Source: Planctomycetaceae bacterium | GTDB taxonomy: Bacteria > Planctomycetota > Planctomycetia > Pirellulales > Pirellulaceae | DNA: 5,011 nt | Direction: 5' to 3' | Assembly (NCBI GenBank): GCA_007129635.1 | Contig: SKVE01000003.1 | Coordinates: forward strand, 1-5,011 | In this document: in pieces, positions 1-5,011 of the stretch | How positions within the stretch are numbered: position 1 is the stretch's first letter | Layout of the letters: each line of letters starts with the position of its first letter | Notes under the pieces: model-generated | Databases searched by the model: none | Told to the model about the DNA's origin: nothing | Seen by the model: only the letters and a program-made list of their open reading frames with translations | Program-made: the position numbers and the translations under genes

Positions 1-1140
1 GAACAGATCGGCTGGGCCACCAGCGACAAATGTCACGGTGTTCGCGCCGCAGCCCAGCGCTACGGCGCCCTCGATAGTCGCCACCCGCAGGATCTGTTCG
101 GGGGCAAGCTTCGAGTGATCCGCCGCGACCAGACGCATCTCGGCCAGCAGACTCAGGTCCGGCGACGAACTGCGGGAATCCGTACCCAACGCGATGTGAA
201 CCCCGGCCGAAATCATTCGAGTCAAAGGGTACGCTTCGTGCTGGAAGTAACGATGCGTCCTGGGACAGTAGACGACTGACATGCGATCCGCGTGATCGCT
301 TAGATAGTCGGTCTCGTCGTCGGCCAAGTAGTTGCCATGGATCACCAAGGCGCGTGGGGCCTGGGCCAGGATCCTGAGATAATCCATCGGCCGCCGACCG
401 ATCGGCAACGCGTCCGGGTCCCAAACACCCAACTGCTGGAGCAGCGGTACGAACGGTCCGTCATGCGATGCCAGCAATTGCAGTTCCTCGCGGGTTTCGG
501 CCAGATGCATGGCCAAGGGAACATCGGCGTGCCTTGCCAAATCGACCACCCGGCTCAGCAGTTCAGGGTGCACCGAATAAGGCGCGTGTGGACTCAACCC
601 AGCCCGCCATGCGTCGCCCCATCCCTCGGGTTGCAGATGAGCGCTGGCCAAACCGCCCTGGCTCGCAATCCGCTCGGACGACAAGCCCAGCAGTTCCCGA
701 AAGACGACGCCGCCCATCGGCTGGTCGGAAACTAGATCCCAAGGCCACGGGCTGGTCGCGATCTCGCCCAACGTCGTGACTCCCAGCCGAAGACTTTCAA
801 CGATCCCCCGCCGGATGGCCGCCACCGCGCGCTGCGGATCTTCCGCACCCTGCTGGCGACGATGCCGGACCACGGTGGCGATCCATTGGGTGAACGGCAT
901 CCCGGGCTGGCCCAGCGGAGCGTCCAAGTCGCTAAATTCCAGGTGCGTATGCGCGTTGACCAAACCGGGCAGGATGGCCACATCGCCCAGATCGGTCCGC
1001 CGATAATCGCCCCGATCATCGCCCACGTAGACGATCTCGGAATCGGCGATCGCCACGATGCCGTCACGGATCGGCGGCGACTGGACGGGCAGGACCCATC
1101 GAGCTCGAAAAGCGTAAGCCTCAGACGCTGGCCAGGTCAC
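1..1140 (-). CDS. Amidohydrolase, TRZ/ATZ (cytosine/adenosine deaminase-like) family; 3' end outside window
   Basis: The minus strand is open for 380 codons from a GTG at 1138-1140 to the window edge, so the C-terminus is missing. The protein shows the ordered metal-site motifs of the TRZ/ATZ-type amidohydrolases: LPGLVNAHTHLE (H64, H66), SPHAPYSVHP (H185, H191), MHLAETREE (H212, E215), VIHGNY (H268), YCPRTH (about 301-306) and ALGTDSRSS (D321). An N-terminal beta-sandwich strand (FRARWVLP, DGIVAI) precedes the TIM barrel, as usual in this family. Family knowledge: such cytosolic enzymes bind one divalent metal and deaminate or dechlorinate purine-, nucleoside- or triazine-like rings. Candidates include aminofutalosine deaminase (menaquinone synthesis), SAH/MTA deaminase and guanine deaminase; the sequence alone does not decide. 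The start was chosen because AAAGAGG lies 9 nt upstream; the frame stays open further upstream but has no better start. It follows nadD by 43 nt on the same strand, suggesting co-transcription. Family call confident, substrate unknown. Confidence 0.9.
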   Translation of the reverse strand, partial: MTWPASEAYAFRARWVLPVQSPPIRDGIVAIADSEIVYVGDDRGDYRRTDLGDVAILPGLVNAHTHLEFSDLDAPLGQPGMPFTQWIATVVRHRRQQGAEDPQRAVAAIRRGIVESLRLGVTTLGEIATSPWPWDLVSDQPMGGVVFRELLGLSSERIASQGGLASAHLQPEGWGDAWRAGLSPHAPYSVHPELLSRVVDLARHADVPLAMHLAETREELQLLASHDGPFVPLLQQLGVWDPDALPIGRRPMDYLRILAQAPRALVIHGNYLADDETDYLSDHADRMSVVYCPRTHRYFQHEAYPLTRMISAGVHIALGTDSRSSSPDLSLLAEMRLVAADHSKLAPEQILRVATIEGAVALGCGANTVTFVAGGPADLF

Positions 1141-1149
1141 GGTTCCGAT

Positions 1150-1156
1150 CCTCTTT
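1150..1156 (-). promoter_or_regulatory. Ribosome binding site of the amidohydrolase gene (supports GTG start)
   Basis: On the minus strand AAAGAGG is followed after 9 nt by GTG at 1140-1138. This is the only good Shine-Dalgarno match near the 5' end of an ORF that is otherwise open further upstream, so it decides the start. The same AGAGG-plus-9-nt arrangement precedes the chosen nadD start. Confidence 0.6.
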
Positions 1157-1183
1157 GGTGGCAGAGATCCATCGCCGCGAGCC

Positions 1184-1807
1184 TCAAGCGGATTCCGCAG
1201 TTCGATACAGGCCCTGCGCCTGGATGTACTTCTCGACGGCCCGAGGGGTCTGGTAGCGGATGCTACGCCCCGCAGCGACCGCCTGACGGATGGCCGTGCT
1301 GCTCAGCTCGATCAAGGGCATCTGAGCCTGGTGTGCCCGGATCGACGCCAATCGCTCGGGGGTCGTCACCGCCCGCAATACGTCCAGATCGGGCTCCGAC
1401 GCACCGGCTCGCCGCACGACAACGGGGATCGCTAGGCGGCAGATCTCCTGCGGCTGGTACCAGGTGGGAAGATCCTGCAAAGAATCGGCGCCCATCAAGA
1501 AGAAGAATTCATCCTGCGGGTACCTCTCGTTCAACTCGGCCAGCGTCTGCACCGTGTAACTGACTCCGCCTCGATCGATCTCCACGGTCGACACGCGCAA
1601 GGCCGTATGACCGGCGATCGCCAACTGCAACATGGCCACACGATGCGCGGCCGAACTCAATTGCTGACGCAGTTTGTGAGGAGGCGTGGATGCTGGCAAG
1701 AACCAGATCGCGTCCAGACCGCATTGTTCGCGGCACGTTTCCGCTAGCAGCAGGTGCCCCCAATGCACAGGATCGAAACTGCCTCCTAAGATGCCGATTT
1801 TCTTCAA
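1184..1807 (-). CDS. nadD: Nicotinate-nucleotide adenylyltransferase NadD (NaMN adenylyltransferase)
   Basis: NadD transfers AMP from ATP to nicotinate mononucleotide, giving deamido-NAD in the cytosolic NAD biosynthesis pathway. With the TTG start at 1805-1807 the protein has 207 residues, within the usual 190-215 range. Visible signatures are the nucleotidyltransferase motif GGSFDPVHWGH (8-18, with both HxGH histidines), PASTPPHK (38-45), DRGGVSYTVQTL (78-89), FFLMGADSLQDLPTWY (102-117) and the C-terminal SSTAIR (169-174) followed by SIRYQTP and VEKYI. A TTG at 1870 would add 21 residues that look nothing like NadD; the 1807 TTG puts KKIGILGG at the N-terminus as in other NadDs and has AGAGG 9 nt upstream. 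It is divergent from priA and lies 43 nt upstream of the amidohydrolase gene, probably as first gene of that operon. No obvious strong promoter is visible in front of it. Function very secure; start moderately so. Confidence 0.95.
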   Translation of the reverse strand: MKKIGILGGSFDPVHWGHLLLAETCREQCGLDAIWFLPASTPPHKLRQQLSSAAHRVAMLQLAIAGHTALRVSTVEIDRGGVSYTVQTLAELNERYPQDEFFFLMGADSLQDLPTWYQPQEICRLAIPVVVRRAGASEPDLDVLRAVTTPERLASIRAHQAQMPLIELSSTAIRQAVAAGRSIRYQTPRAVEKYIQAQGLYRTAESA

Positions 1808-1816
1808 GTTATCAAA

Positions 1817-1821
1817 CCTCT
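1817..1821 (-). promoter_or_regulatory. Ribosome binding site of nadD (supports TTG start at 1807)
   Basis: Read on the minus strand, AGAGG is followed by a 9-nt spacer (TTTGATAAC) and then TTG AAG AAA ATC. No comparable purine-rich stretch precedes the alternative in-frame TTG at 1870. This favours a 207-residue NadD over the 228-residue version. Confidence 0.6.
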
Positions 1822-1880
1822 GAGACTGGGAAACCCCGAACAACCATCGTCCGTTGCCATATCCGGCCAAAGACCAGAGA

Positions 1881-1909
1881 CGGACAAGACGAAACGGGTC
1901 TGGTATGAT
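1881..1909 (+). promoter_or_regulatory. Putative sigma70-type promoter of priA
   Basis: CGGACA (1881-1886, four of six matches to TTGACA) is separated by exactly 17 nt from TATGAT (1904-1909, five of six matches to TATAAT). A TG at 1901-1902 gives an extended -10 (TGGTATGAT). Transcription would begin around 1916, leaving a leader of about 25 nt before the priA ATG. It lies in the only non-coding space between the divergent nadD and priA genes. Whether this organism's housekeeping sigma factor uses this consensus is inferred. Confidence 0.5.
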
Positions 1910-1940
1910 AGCCTGTTTCCCGTAAGGCGATCAAGCACCG

Positions 1941-4226
1941 ATGAGCAAACGACAACGCGACCTCTTCCAGCCCGACCCGGATCCTTGGGACATGGACGAC
2001 GCCGAGCAACGGCTGATCGCGACCGTCGTTTTTCCGGAACCGCCGCACGGCCAGTTCGATTATCAGGTGCCCGCGTCGCTGGCCACGTCGATCGCCGCTG
2101 GCAAGCGGGTGCGAGTGCCGCTGGGACGGGGGAACCGGCGAGTGGTCGCTTGGTGCGTGGATGTCCAGTACGGAAACGTCGCCACCAGGCGGCTGAAAGA
2201 GGTCGCTGCCGTCCTGGATGACCAGCCGTTGCTCGCACCGTCGATGCTGCGCTTGACCGAGTGGATTGCGGGGTACTATCTGTGCCCGCGGGGTGCGGCA
2301 CTGGAAGCGGTGGTGCCGGCGGGCGTGCGGACCGCAGCAGGGACGCGCGCAACGGCTTATCTGAGCGTCCCGACACGCGTCGCGGCACGGCTGACACAAT
2401 TGGATCTGCCCGAGAAACAGATGCTGGCGCTGCGCCTGTTGGCCGCCGCGCCCGAACCGATCACCGCACAACAACTGGCCAGCGCTGCCCGCTGTACCCA
2501 GTCGCCTATCAAGCAGTTGCAGGCCAAGGGATTGATCCAGGTGGAAATGCGGCGAGTGGCCACCGGGCAGATCACGGAATCGATCGAGGATCCCGATTCG
2601 CATCGGCCGCTGAACCGCGACCAGCAACAGGCGCTGGACGCGATCCTGCAAGTCCTGAACGCCGGCCACCACGAAACCCTGCTGCTGTACGGAGTGACCG
2701 GCAGCGGCAAGACCGAGGTCTACATCCGCGCCATCGAGGAACTGATCCAGTTCGGTCGCCAGGCGATCGTGTTGGTCCCGGAGATCAGCCTGACCCCGCA
2801 GACGCGACAACGGTTTCGGTCGCGTTTCGAACGTGTGGCCGTGCTGCACAGCCATCTGAGCGACGCCGAGCGTCATTGGCACTGGCAACGCATCGCCCGG
2901 GGCGAGATCCAGGTGGTGGTCGGGGCGCGCAGCGCGGTGTTCGCGCCCACACCCCAGTTGGGCATGATCGTGCTGGACGAGGAACACGACTCTTCGTTCA
3001 AACAGGATCAGGTGCCTCGTTACCATGCTCGCGACGTCGCGCTCCAACGCGCTGACGCCGAAGGCATCCCGCTGGTCCTGGGCTCGGCCACGCCGTCCTT
3101 GGAGAGCTGGTATCGGGCACAACAGGGAAGCTTTCGGCTGCTGCAACTGCCCGCCCGCGTGCTGGACCGACCGTTGCCCGACGTGACGACCATCGATCTG
3201 CGACTGGAGCACCAGAGCCGCCATAGTCGCGGAGCCATCAGCCGCCCGTTGCACCGAGCGATGGACCTGGCCCTGCGTGACGGTGGGCAGGTGATCCTGT
3301 TGCTGAACCGGCGAGGCTATTCGACCAGCATCCAATGCCCGTCCTGCGGCCACGTGATCCGCTGCCGTGACTGCGACATCGCGCTGACCCATCACCGAGC
3401 CGACAACCGCGCGGTGTGTCACTACTGCGATTTTTCTATCGTCACGCCCGACATCTGTCCCGAATGCCGCTTCACCGGGATCCGCTTCGCCGGACTGGGC
3501 ACGCAGCGCTTGGAACAGGAATTGAAGCAACGCTTTCCCGGGATCACGGCGTTGCGAATGGATTCGGACACCATGCAACGGCCCGGCAGCCACGAACAGG
3601 CGCTCGCCGCGTTCCGAGCTGGCGAAGTCCAGATCCTGTTCGGCACGCAGATGATCGCCAAAGGATTGGATTTCCCCAACGTCACCCTGGTCGGCGTCAT
3701 CAACGCCGACACGGCCCTTCACTTCCCCGATTTTCGCGCCGCCGAGCGAACATTCCAACTGGTGACCCAGGTCGCCGGTCGAACCGGCCGCGGCGACCGC
3801 GGTGGCCACGTCTTGGTGCAGACATTCAGTCCCGAACACCCGGCGCTGCAGGCCGCCATCCGTCATGACTACGAAACGTTCGCGAGCCAAGAACTGTTGA
3901 TTCGCCAGCAGTTCCAATACCCGCCGACCGCCACGATGATGCGGATCATCCTCCGCGGCCCGGTGGAAGCCGATACCGAGGCCTTTGCCGACGACGTCAC
4001 CGGTCGGTTAGCATCCGCTCGAGATGCCGCCGGCGCCGACATCCGCATCGTCGGACCGGCCCCGGCCCCGATCGCCAAACTGCAGACCAAGTACCGCTTC
4101 CACGCCCTGCTGCAAGGTCAAGACCAGGACGCCATGCACGCCATCCTGCGCACCGTCACCGCCGAACTGAAACCCCCGCCCGACATCCAATGGATCATCG
4201 ACGTCGACCCCGTCAACCTGCTATAA
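1941..4226 (+). CDS. priA: Primosomal protein N' (replication restart 3'-5' DNA helicase PriA)
   Basis: PriA recognises stalled or repaired replication forks, unwinds the lagging arm 3'-5' and starts primosome assembly so that DnaB is reloaded. The 761-residue protein is complete and near the family norm (about 730-820). Order of parts: 3'-DNA-end binding domain (about 24-130, VVFPEPPHGQFDYQVP), winged helix (about 150-205), helicase lobe 1 with Walker A GVTGSGKT (251-258), LVPEISLTPQ (278-287), DEEH (346-349) and GSATPS (381-386), then the zinc-binding insert with eight cysteines (466, 469, 475, 478, 493, 496, 506, 509). Lobe 2 carries LGTQRLEQEL (519-528), FGTQMIAKGLDFPNV (567-581) and QVAGRTGRGDRGG (610-622); a typical C-terminal domain ends in IDVDPVNLL. 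No key residue is missing, so it should be active. The ATG at 1941 is kept because it follows the promoter closely; its TAAGG lies 13 nt upstream, which is weak. A second ATG at codon 18 is the alternative. It is transcribed divergently from nadD and convergently with the Uma2 remnant. Confidence 0.97.
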   Translation: MSKRQRDLFQPDPDPWDMDDAEQRLIATVVFPEPPHGQFDYQVPASLATSIAAGKRVRVPLGRGNRRVVAWCVDVQYGNVATRRLKEVAAVLDDQPLLAPSMLRLTEWIAGYYLCPRGAALEAVVPAGVRTAAGTRATAYLSVPTRVAARLTQLDLPEKQMLALRLLAAAPEPITAQQLASAARCTQSPIKQLQAKGLIQVEMRRVATGQITESIEDPDSHRPLNRDQQQALDAILQVLNAGHHETLLLYGVTGSGKTEVYIRAIEELIQFGRQAIVLVPEISLTPQTRQRFRSRFERVAVLHSHLSDAERHWHWQRIARGEIQVVVGARSAVFAPTPQLGMIVLDEEHDSSFKQDQVPRYHARDVALQRADAEGIPLVLGSATPSLESWYRAQQGSFRLLQLPARVLDRPLPDVTTIDLRLEHQSRHSRGAISRPLHRAMDLALRDGGQVILLLNRRGYSTSIQCPSCGHVIRCRDCDIALTHHRADNRAVCHYCDFSIVTPDICPECRFTGIRFAGLGTQRLEQELKQRFPGITALRMDSDTMQRPGSHEQALAAFRAGEVQILFGTQMIAKGLDFPNVTLVGVINADTALHFPDFRAAERTFQLVTQVAGRTGRGDRGGHVLVQTFSPEHPALQAAIRHDYETFASQELLIRQQFQYPPTATMMRIILRGPVEADTEAFADDVTGRLASARDAAGADIRIVGPAPAPIAKLQTKYRFHALLQGQDQDAMHAILRTVTAELKPPPDIQWIIDVDPVNLL

Positions 4227-4244
4227 CCCCTGTCGCACCACGCC

Positions 4245-4302
4245 CCCAAAGGGATCCCCCGCCATCAGCCCCCCGATCCCAAAGGGATCCCAGCCATTAG
4301 CC
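4245..4302. repeat. Direct repeat pair with CCCAAAGGGATCCC core
   Basis: Copy 1 (4245-4270) and copy 2 (4278-4302) both start with CCCAAAGGGATCCC and end with a near-identical CCATCAGCC or CCATTAGCC. Their starts are 33 nt apart. Copy 2 is preceded by GAT, so 4275-4289 forms a perfect hairpin: GATCCC, AAA loop, GGGATC. Copy 1 retains only the CCC-AAA-GGG part of that stem. Confidence 0.75.
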
Positions 4303-4329
4303 GGTGGTTGAGCGGAGCGACACCACCGG
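4301..4329. repeat. Inverted repeat, 8-bp perfect stem with 13-nt loop
   Basis: CCGGTGGT (4301-4308) and ACCACCGG (4322-4329) are perfect reverse complements around the loop TGAGCGGAGCGAC. The right arm lies within GCGACACCACCG (4317-4328), which recurs exactly at 4336-4347, so the left arm could pair with either copy (the second pairing is shorter by one base pair). Confidence 0.7.
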
Positions 4330-4404
4330 ATCGCCGCGACACCACCGAACCCCCTCCCCCCCGCGTCCCCCCGATCCTGGAGGGATCGCAGCTCCTTCGC
4401 GCTG

Positions 4405-4421
4405 GCATCCCTTCGGGATGC
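4405..4421. repeat. Inverted repeat, 7-bp perfect stem with TTC loop
   Basis: GCATCCC (4405-4411), TTC, GGGATGC (4415-4421) form a tight hairpin. A related weaker palindrome, GATCC-TGGAG-GGATC, lies at 4373-4387. Both fall in the part of the Uma2 reading frame that no longer matches Uma2. Confidence 0.7.
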
Positions 4422-4703
4422 GATCCCCGTTTCGTGCCTCGCCAGCGCCGCCAGGGGCAAGGTGAAGCCGGGCAGAATGTCTCCTCCCGCGAAGGTGTCG
4501 CCACGGTCCGGGATGTGGACTTGGGTGGGCGAATCGTAAACGTATGCTTGTCGCTCTTCTGGAAGAATCACCCAGATCCGCCGCACCCCGTATTGGAAAT
4601 ACTCGCGCACCTTGGCTACGACGTCGGAAAACTCGTCCGTCGGACTGACGACCTCGATGGCCATGGCGGTCCGTCGATGGTTGGCCTGCATGGCGGACGA
4701 TCG

Positions 4704-5011
4704 TTATTGATCCGCGTGTTTCCAGGCACGCACGTAGCGGATGCGGAACGTCGACGGTAGATCCTCGTCGCGGGGCAGACCGAACCAGTTGGGCATGGTC
4801 TCGCTGTCCAGATTCAGCGTCAGCGGCTGGTGCCAGTGGGTGTTGCGCATCCGTCGGACGAGAACCCCGTCGACGTAATATTTCAGTTCCTCGCGGTCCC
4901 ATTCCAAGCCGTAGACATGGAAGGCGTCGGCCAGATCCCAGGGCGCTTCCCACGTGCCGCCGACGTTCCAGTGGCGACGCTCCTCGGGGGTATGGAACAC
5001 ATGGGCGTTCA
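4704..5011 (-). CDS. Glycoside hydrolase family 16 protein, C-terminal part (5' end outside window)
   Basis: The minus-strand frame enters from the window edge and stops at TAA 4704-4706; 101 residues are visible. The segment DAFHVYGLEWDREELKYYVDG is the late beta-jelly-roll core of GH16 enzymes: the HVYGLEW strand followed by the YYVDG strand. It is followed by THWHQPLTLNLDSETM, WFGLP and a terminal STFRIRYVRAWK strand, the usual end of the GH16 domain. The catalytic ExDxxE motif and any signal peptide would lie upstream and cannot be seen. Family knowledge: GH16 enzymes are usually secreted and cleave beta-glycosidic bonds in laminarin, agar, porphyran or carrageenan. The WHQPL and DSETM stretches remind me of the marine galactan-active branches, but the substrate is a guess. 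No added C-terminal domain follows. The stop lies 12 nt before the ATG of the Uma2 remnant. Confidence 0.8.
   Translation of the reverse strand, partial: NAHVFHTPEERRHWNVGGTWEAPWDLADAFHVYGLEWDREELKYYVDGVLVRRMRNTHWHQPLTLNLDSETMPNWFGLPRDEDLPSTFRIRYVRAWKHADQ

Larger units (their letters stand above)
4229..4440. repeat. Multi-palindromic GC-rich repeat region between priA and the Uma2 remnant
   Basis: About 210 bp without a credible independent gene. It holds several short perfect hairpins built on GATCCC/GGGATC and CCGGTGGT/ACCACCGG, a 14-bp direct repeat at a 33-nt step, a 12-bp direct repeat at a 19-nt step, and long C runs at 4350-4372. The pattern, read on the minus strand, resembles recurrent intergenic DNA I associate with Planctomycetota genomes; that recollection is not verified here. 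No transposase or terminal inverted repeats are visible. It may also act as a bidirectional transcription stop for the convergent genes, but there is no U-tract typical of an intrinsic terminator. Confidence 0.6.
4221..4691 (-). pseudogene. 5'-truncated Uma2-family (DUF820) nuclease remnant running into repeat DNA
   Basis: An ORF of 156 codons begins at ATG 4689-4691 and ends at TAG 4221-4223, overlapping the last 6 bases of priA on the opposite strand. Residues 10-83 match the C-terminal half of Uma2 (PD-(D/E)XK nuclease fold): AIEVVSPTDEF with the conserved E, then D23, K27 and Y31 (VVAKVREYF), GVRRIWVILPE, and GDTFAGGDILPGFTLPL. Full Uma2 proteins are about 180-200 residues; the N-terminal half, including the catalytic Asp of the PD motif, is absent, because the sequence upstream is the end of the GH16 gene. 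After about residue 83 the family match stops and the frame continues through low-complexity repeat DNA (4229-4440), giving a Gly/Arg-rich tail unlike Uma2. I infer a non-functional fragment left by recombination or insertion. An annotation pipeline may list it as an intact CDS; no ribosome site was seen in front of the ATG. Confidence 0.65.

Noticed and set aside
732..1067. Minus-strand ORF of 111 codons inside the amidohydrolase region
   Set aside because: It is in a different frame from the amidohydrolase, whose frame shows all metal-binding motifs. Its Trp/Arg/Ser-rich composition marks it as a shadow.
337..1563. Plus-strand ORFs across 337-735 and 862-1563
   Set aside because: They are antisense to the amidohydrolase and nadD genes, show no family motifs and have no ribosome sites. 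The 862-1563 frame spans two real genes on the other strand.
1812..3917. A 701-codon open frame on the minus strand opposite priA
   Set aside because: It lies entirely antisense to a complete, motif-rich priA plus its leader, has no recognisable domain, and is rich in Gln, His, Arg, Asp and Gly, as expected of an antisense frame of high-GC coding DNA. A long stop-free antisense frame is common at this GC content.
4275..4289. Rho-independent terminator of priA
   Set aside because: The GATCCC-AAA-GGGATC stem is only 6 bp and is not followed by a T-rich stretch on either strand, so a classical intrinsic terminator is not supported.
4229..4440. CRISPR array or IS element as an explanation of the repeats
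   Set aside because: The repeats occur only twice each with differing short spacings, there are no uniform spacers, no transposase and no terminal inverted repeats bounding the region.
4308..4760. Plus-strand ORF of 150 codons in the repeat and Uma2 region
   Set aside because: It is antisense to the Uma2 remnant and the GH16 end, starts inside the repeat region and has no homology signature that I recognise.
4297..4953. A 218-codon minus-strand ORF across the GH16/Uma2 junction
   Set aside because: It is out of frame with both the GH16 and Uma2 matches, is very Arg/Gly/Pro-rich and has no recognisable domain.

Overview
The window reads as chromosomal DNA of a high-GC bacterium, most likely a member of the Planctomycetota (Pirellulales/Rhodopirellula-like). 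That placement is inferred from the overall flavour of the proteins and from the multi-palindromic intergenic DNA, which resembles filler seen around small ORFs in those genomes. No 16S or marker comparison was possible.

Layout. Positions 1-1140 (minus) hold the first 380 codons of a metal-dependent amidohydrolase of the TRZ/ATZ (cytosine/adenosine deaminase-like) type, whose 3' end lies outside the window. Immediately upstream of it on the same strand is nadD (nicotinate-nucleotide adenylyltransferase, 1184-1807). The two are 43 nt apart and probably form an operon; both appear to use non-ATG starts (GTG, TTG), each preceded by AGAGG at a 9-nt spacing. A short divergent intergenic region (1808-1940) carries a good sigma70-type promoter for priA. 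priA (1941-4226, plus) is complete and encodes the replication-restart helicase PriA with all helicase motifs and eight zinc-binding cysteines.

Downstream of priA the sequence changes character. About 210 bp (4229-4440) consist of short hairpins, direct repeats and long C runs. On the minus strand this DNA is read in frame as the tail of a Uma2-family (DUF820) nuclease remnant that lacks its N-terminal half. The remnant sits 12 nt behind the stop codon of a GH16 glycoside hydrolase whose C-terminal 101 residues occupy 4704-5011; the rest of that gene lies beyond the window.

Functionally, the left part is housekeeping: NAD synthesis, an uncharacterised deaminase or hydrolase, and replication restart. 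The right part is accessory: polysaccharide degradation plus a decayed Uma2 copy and repeats. I see no convincing new biological system. The most interesting piece is the repeat/Uma2/GH16 junction at 4227-4706.
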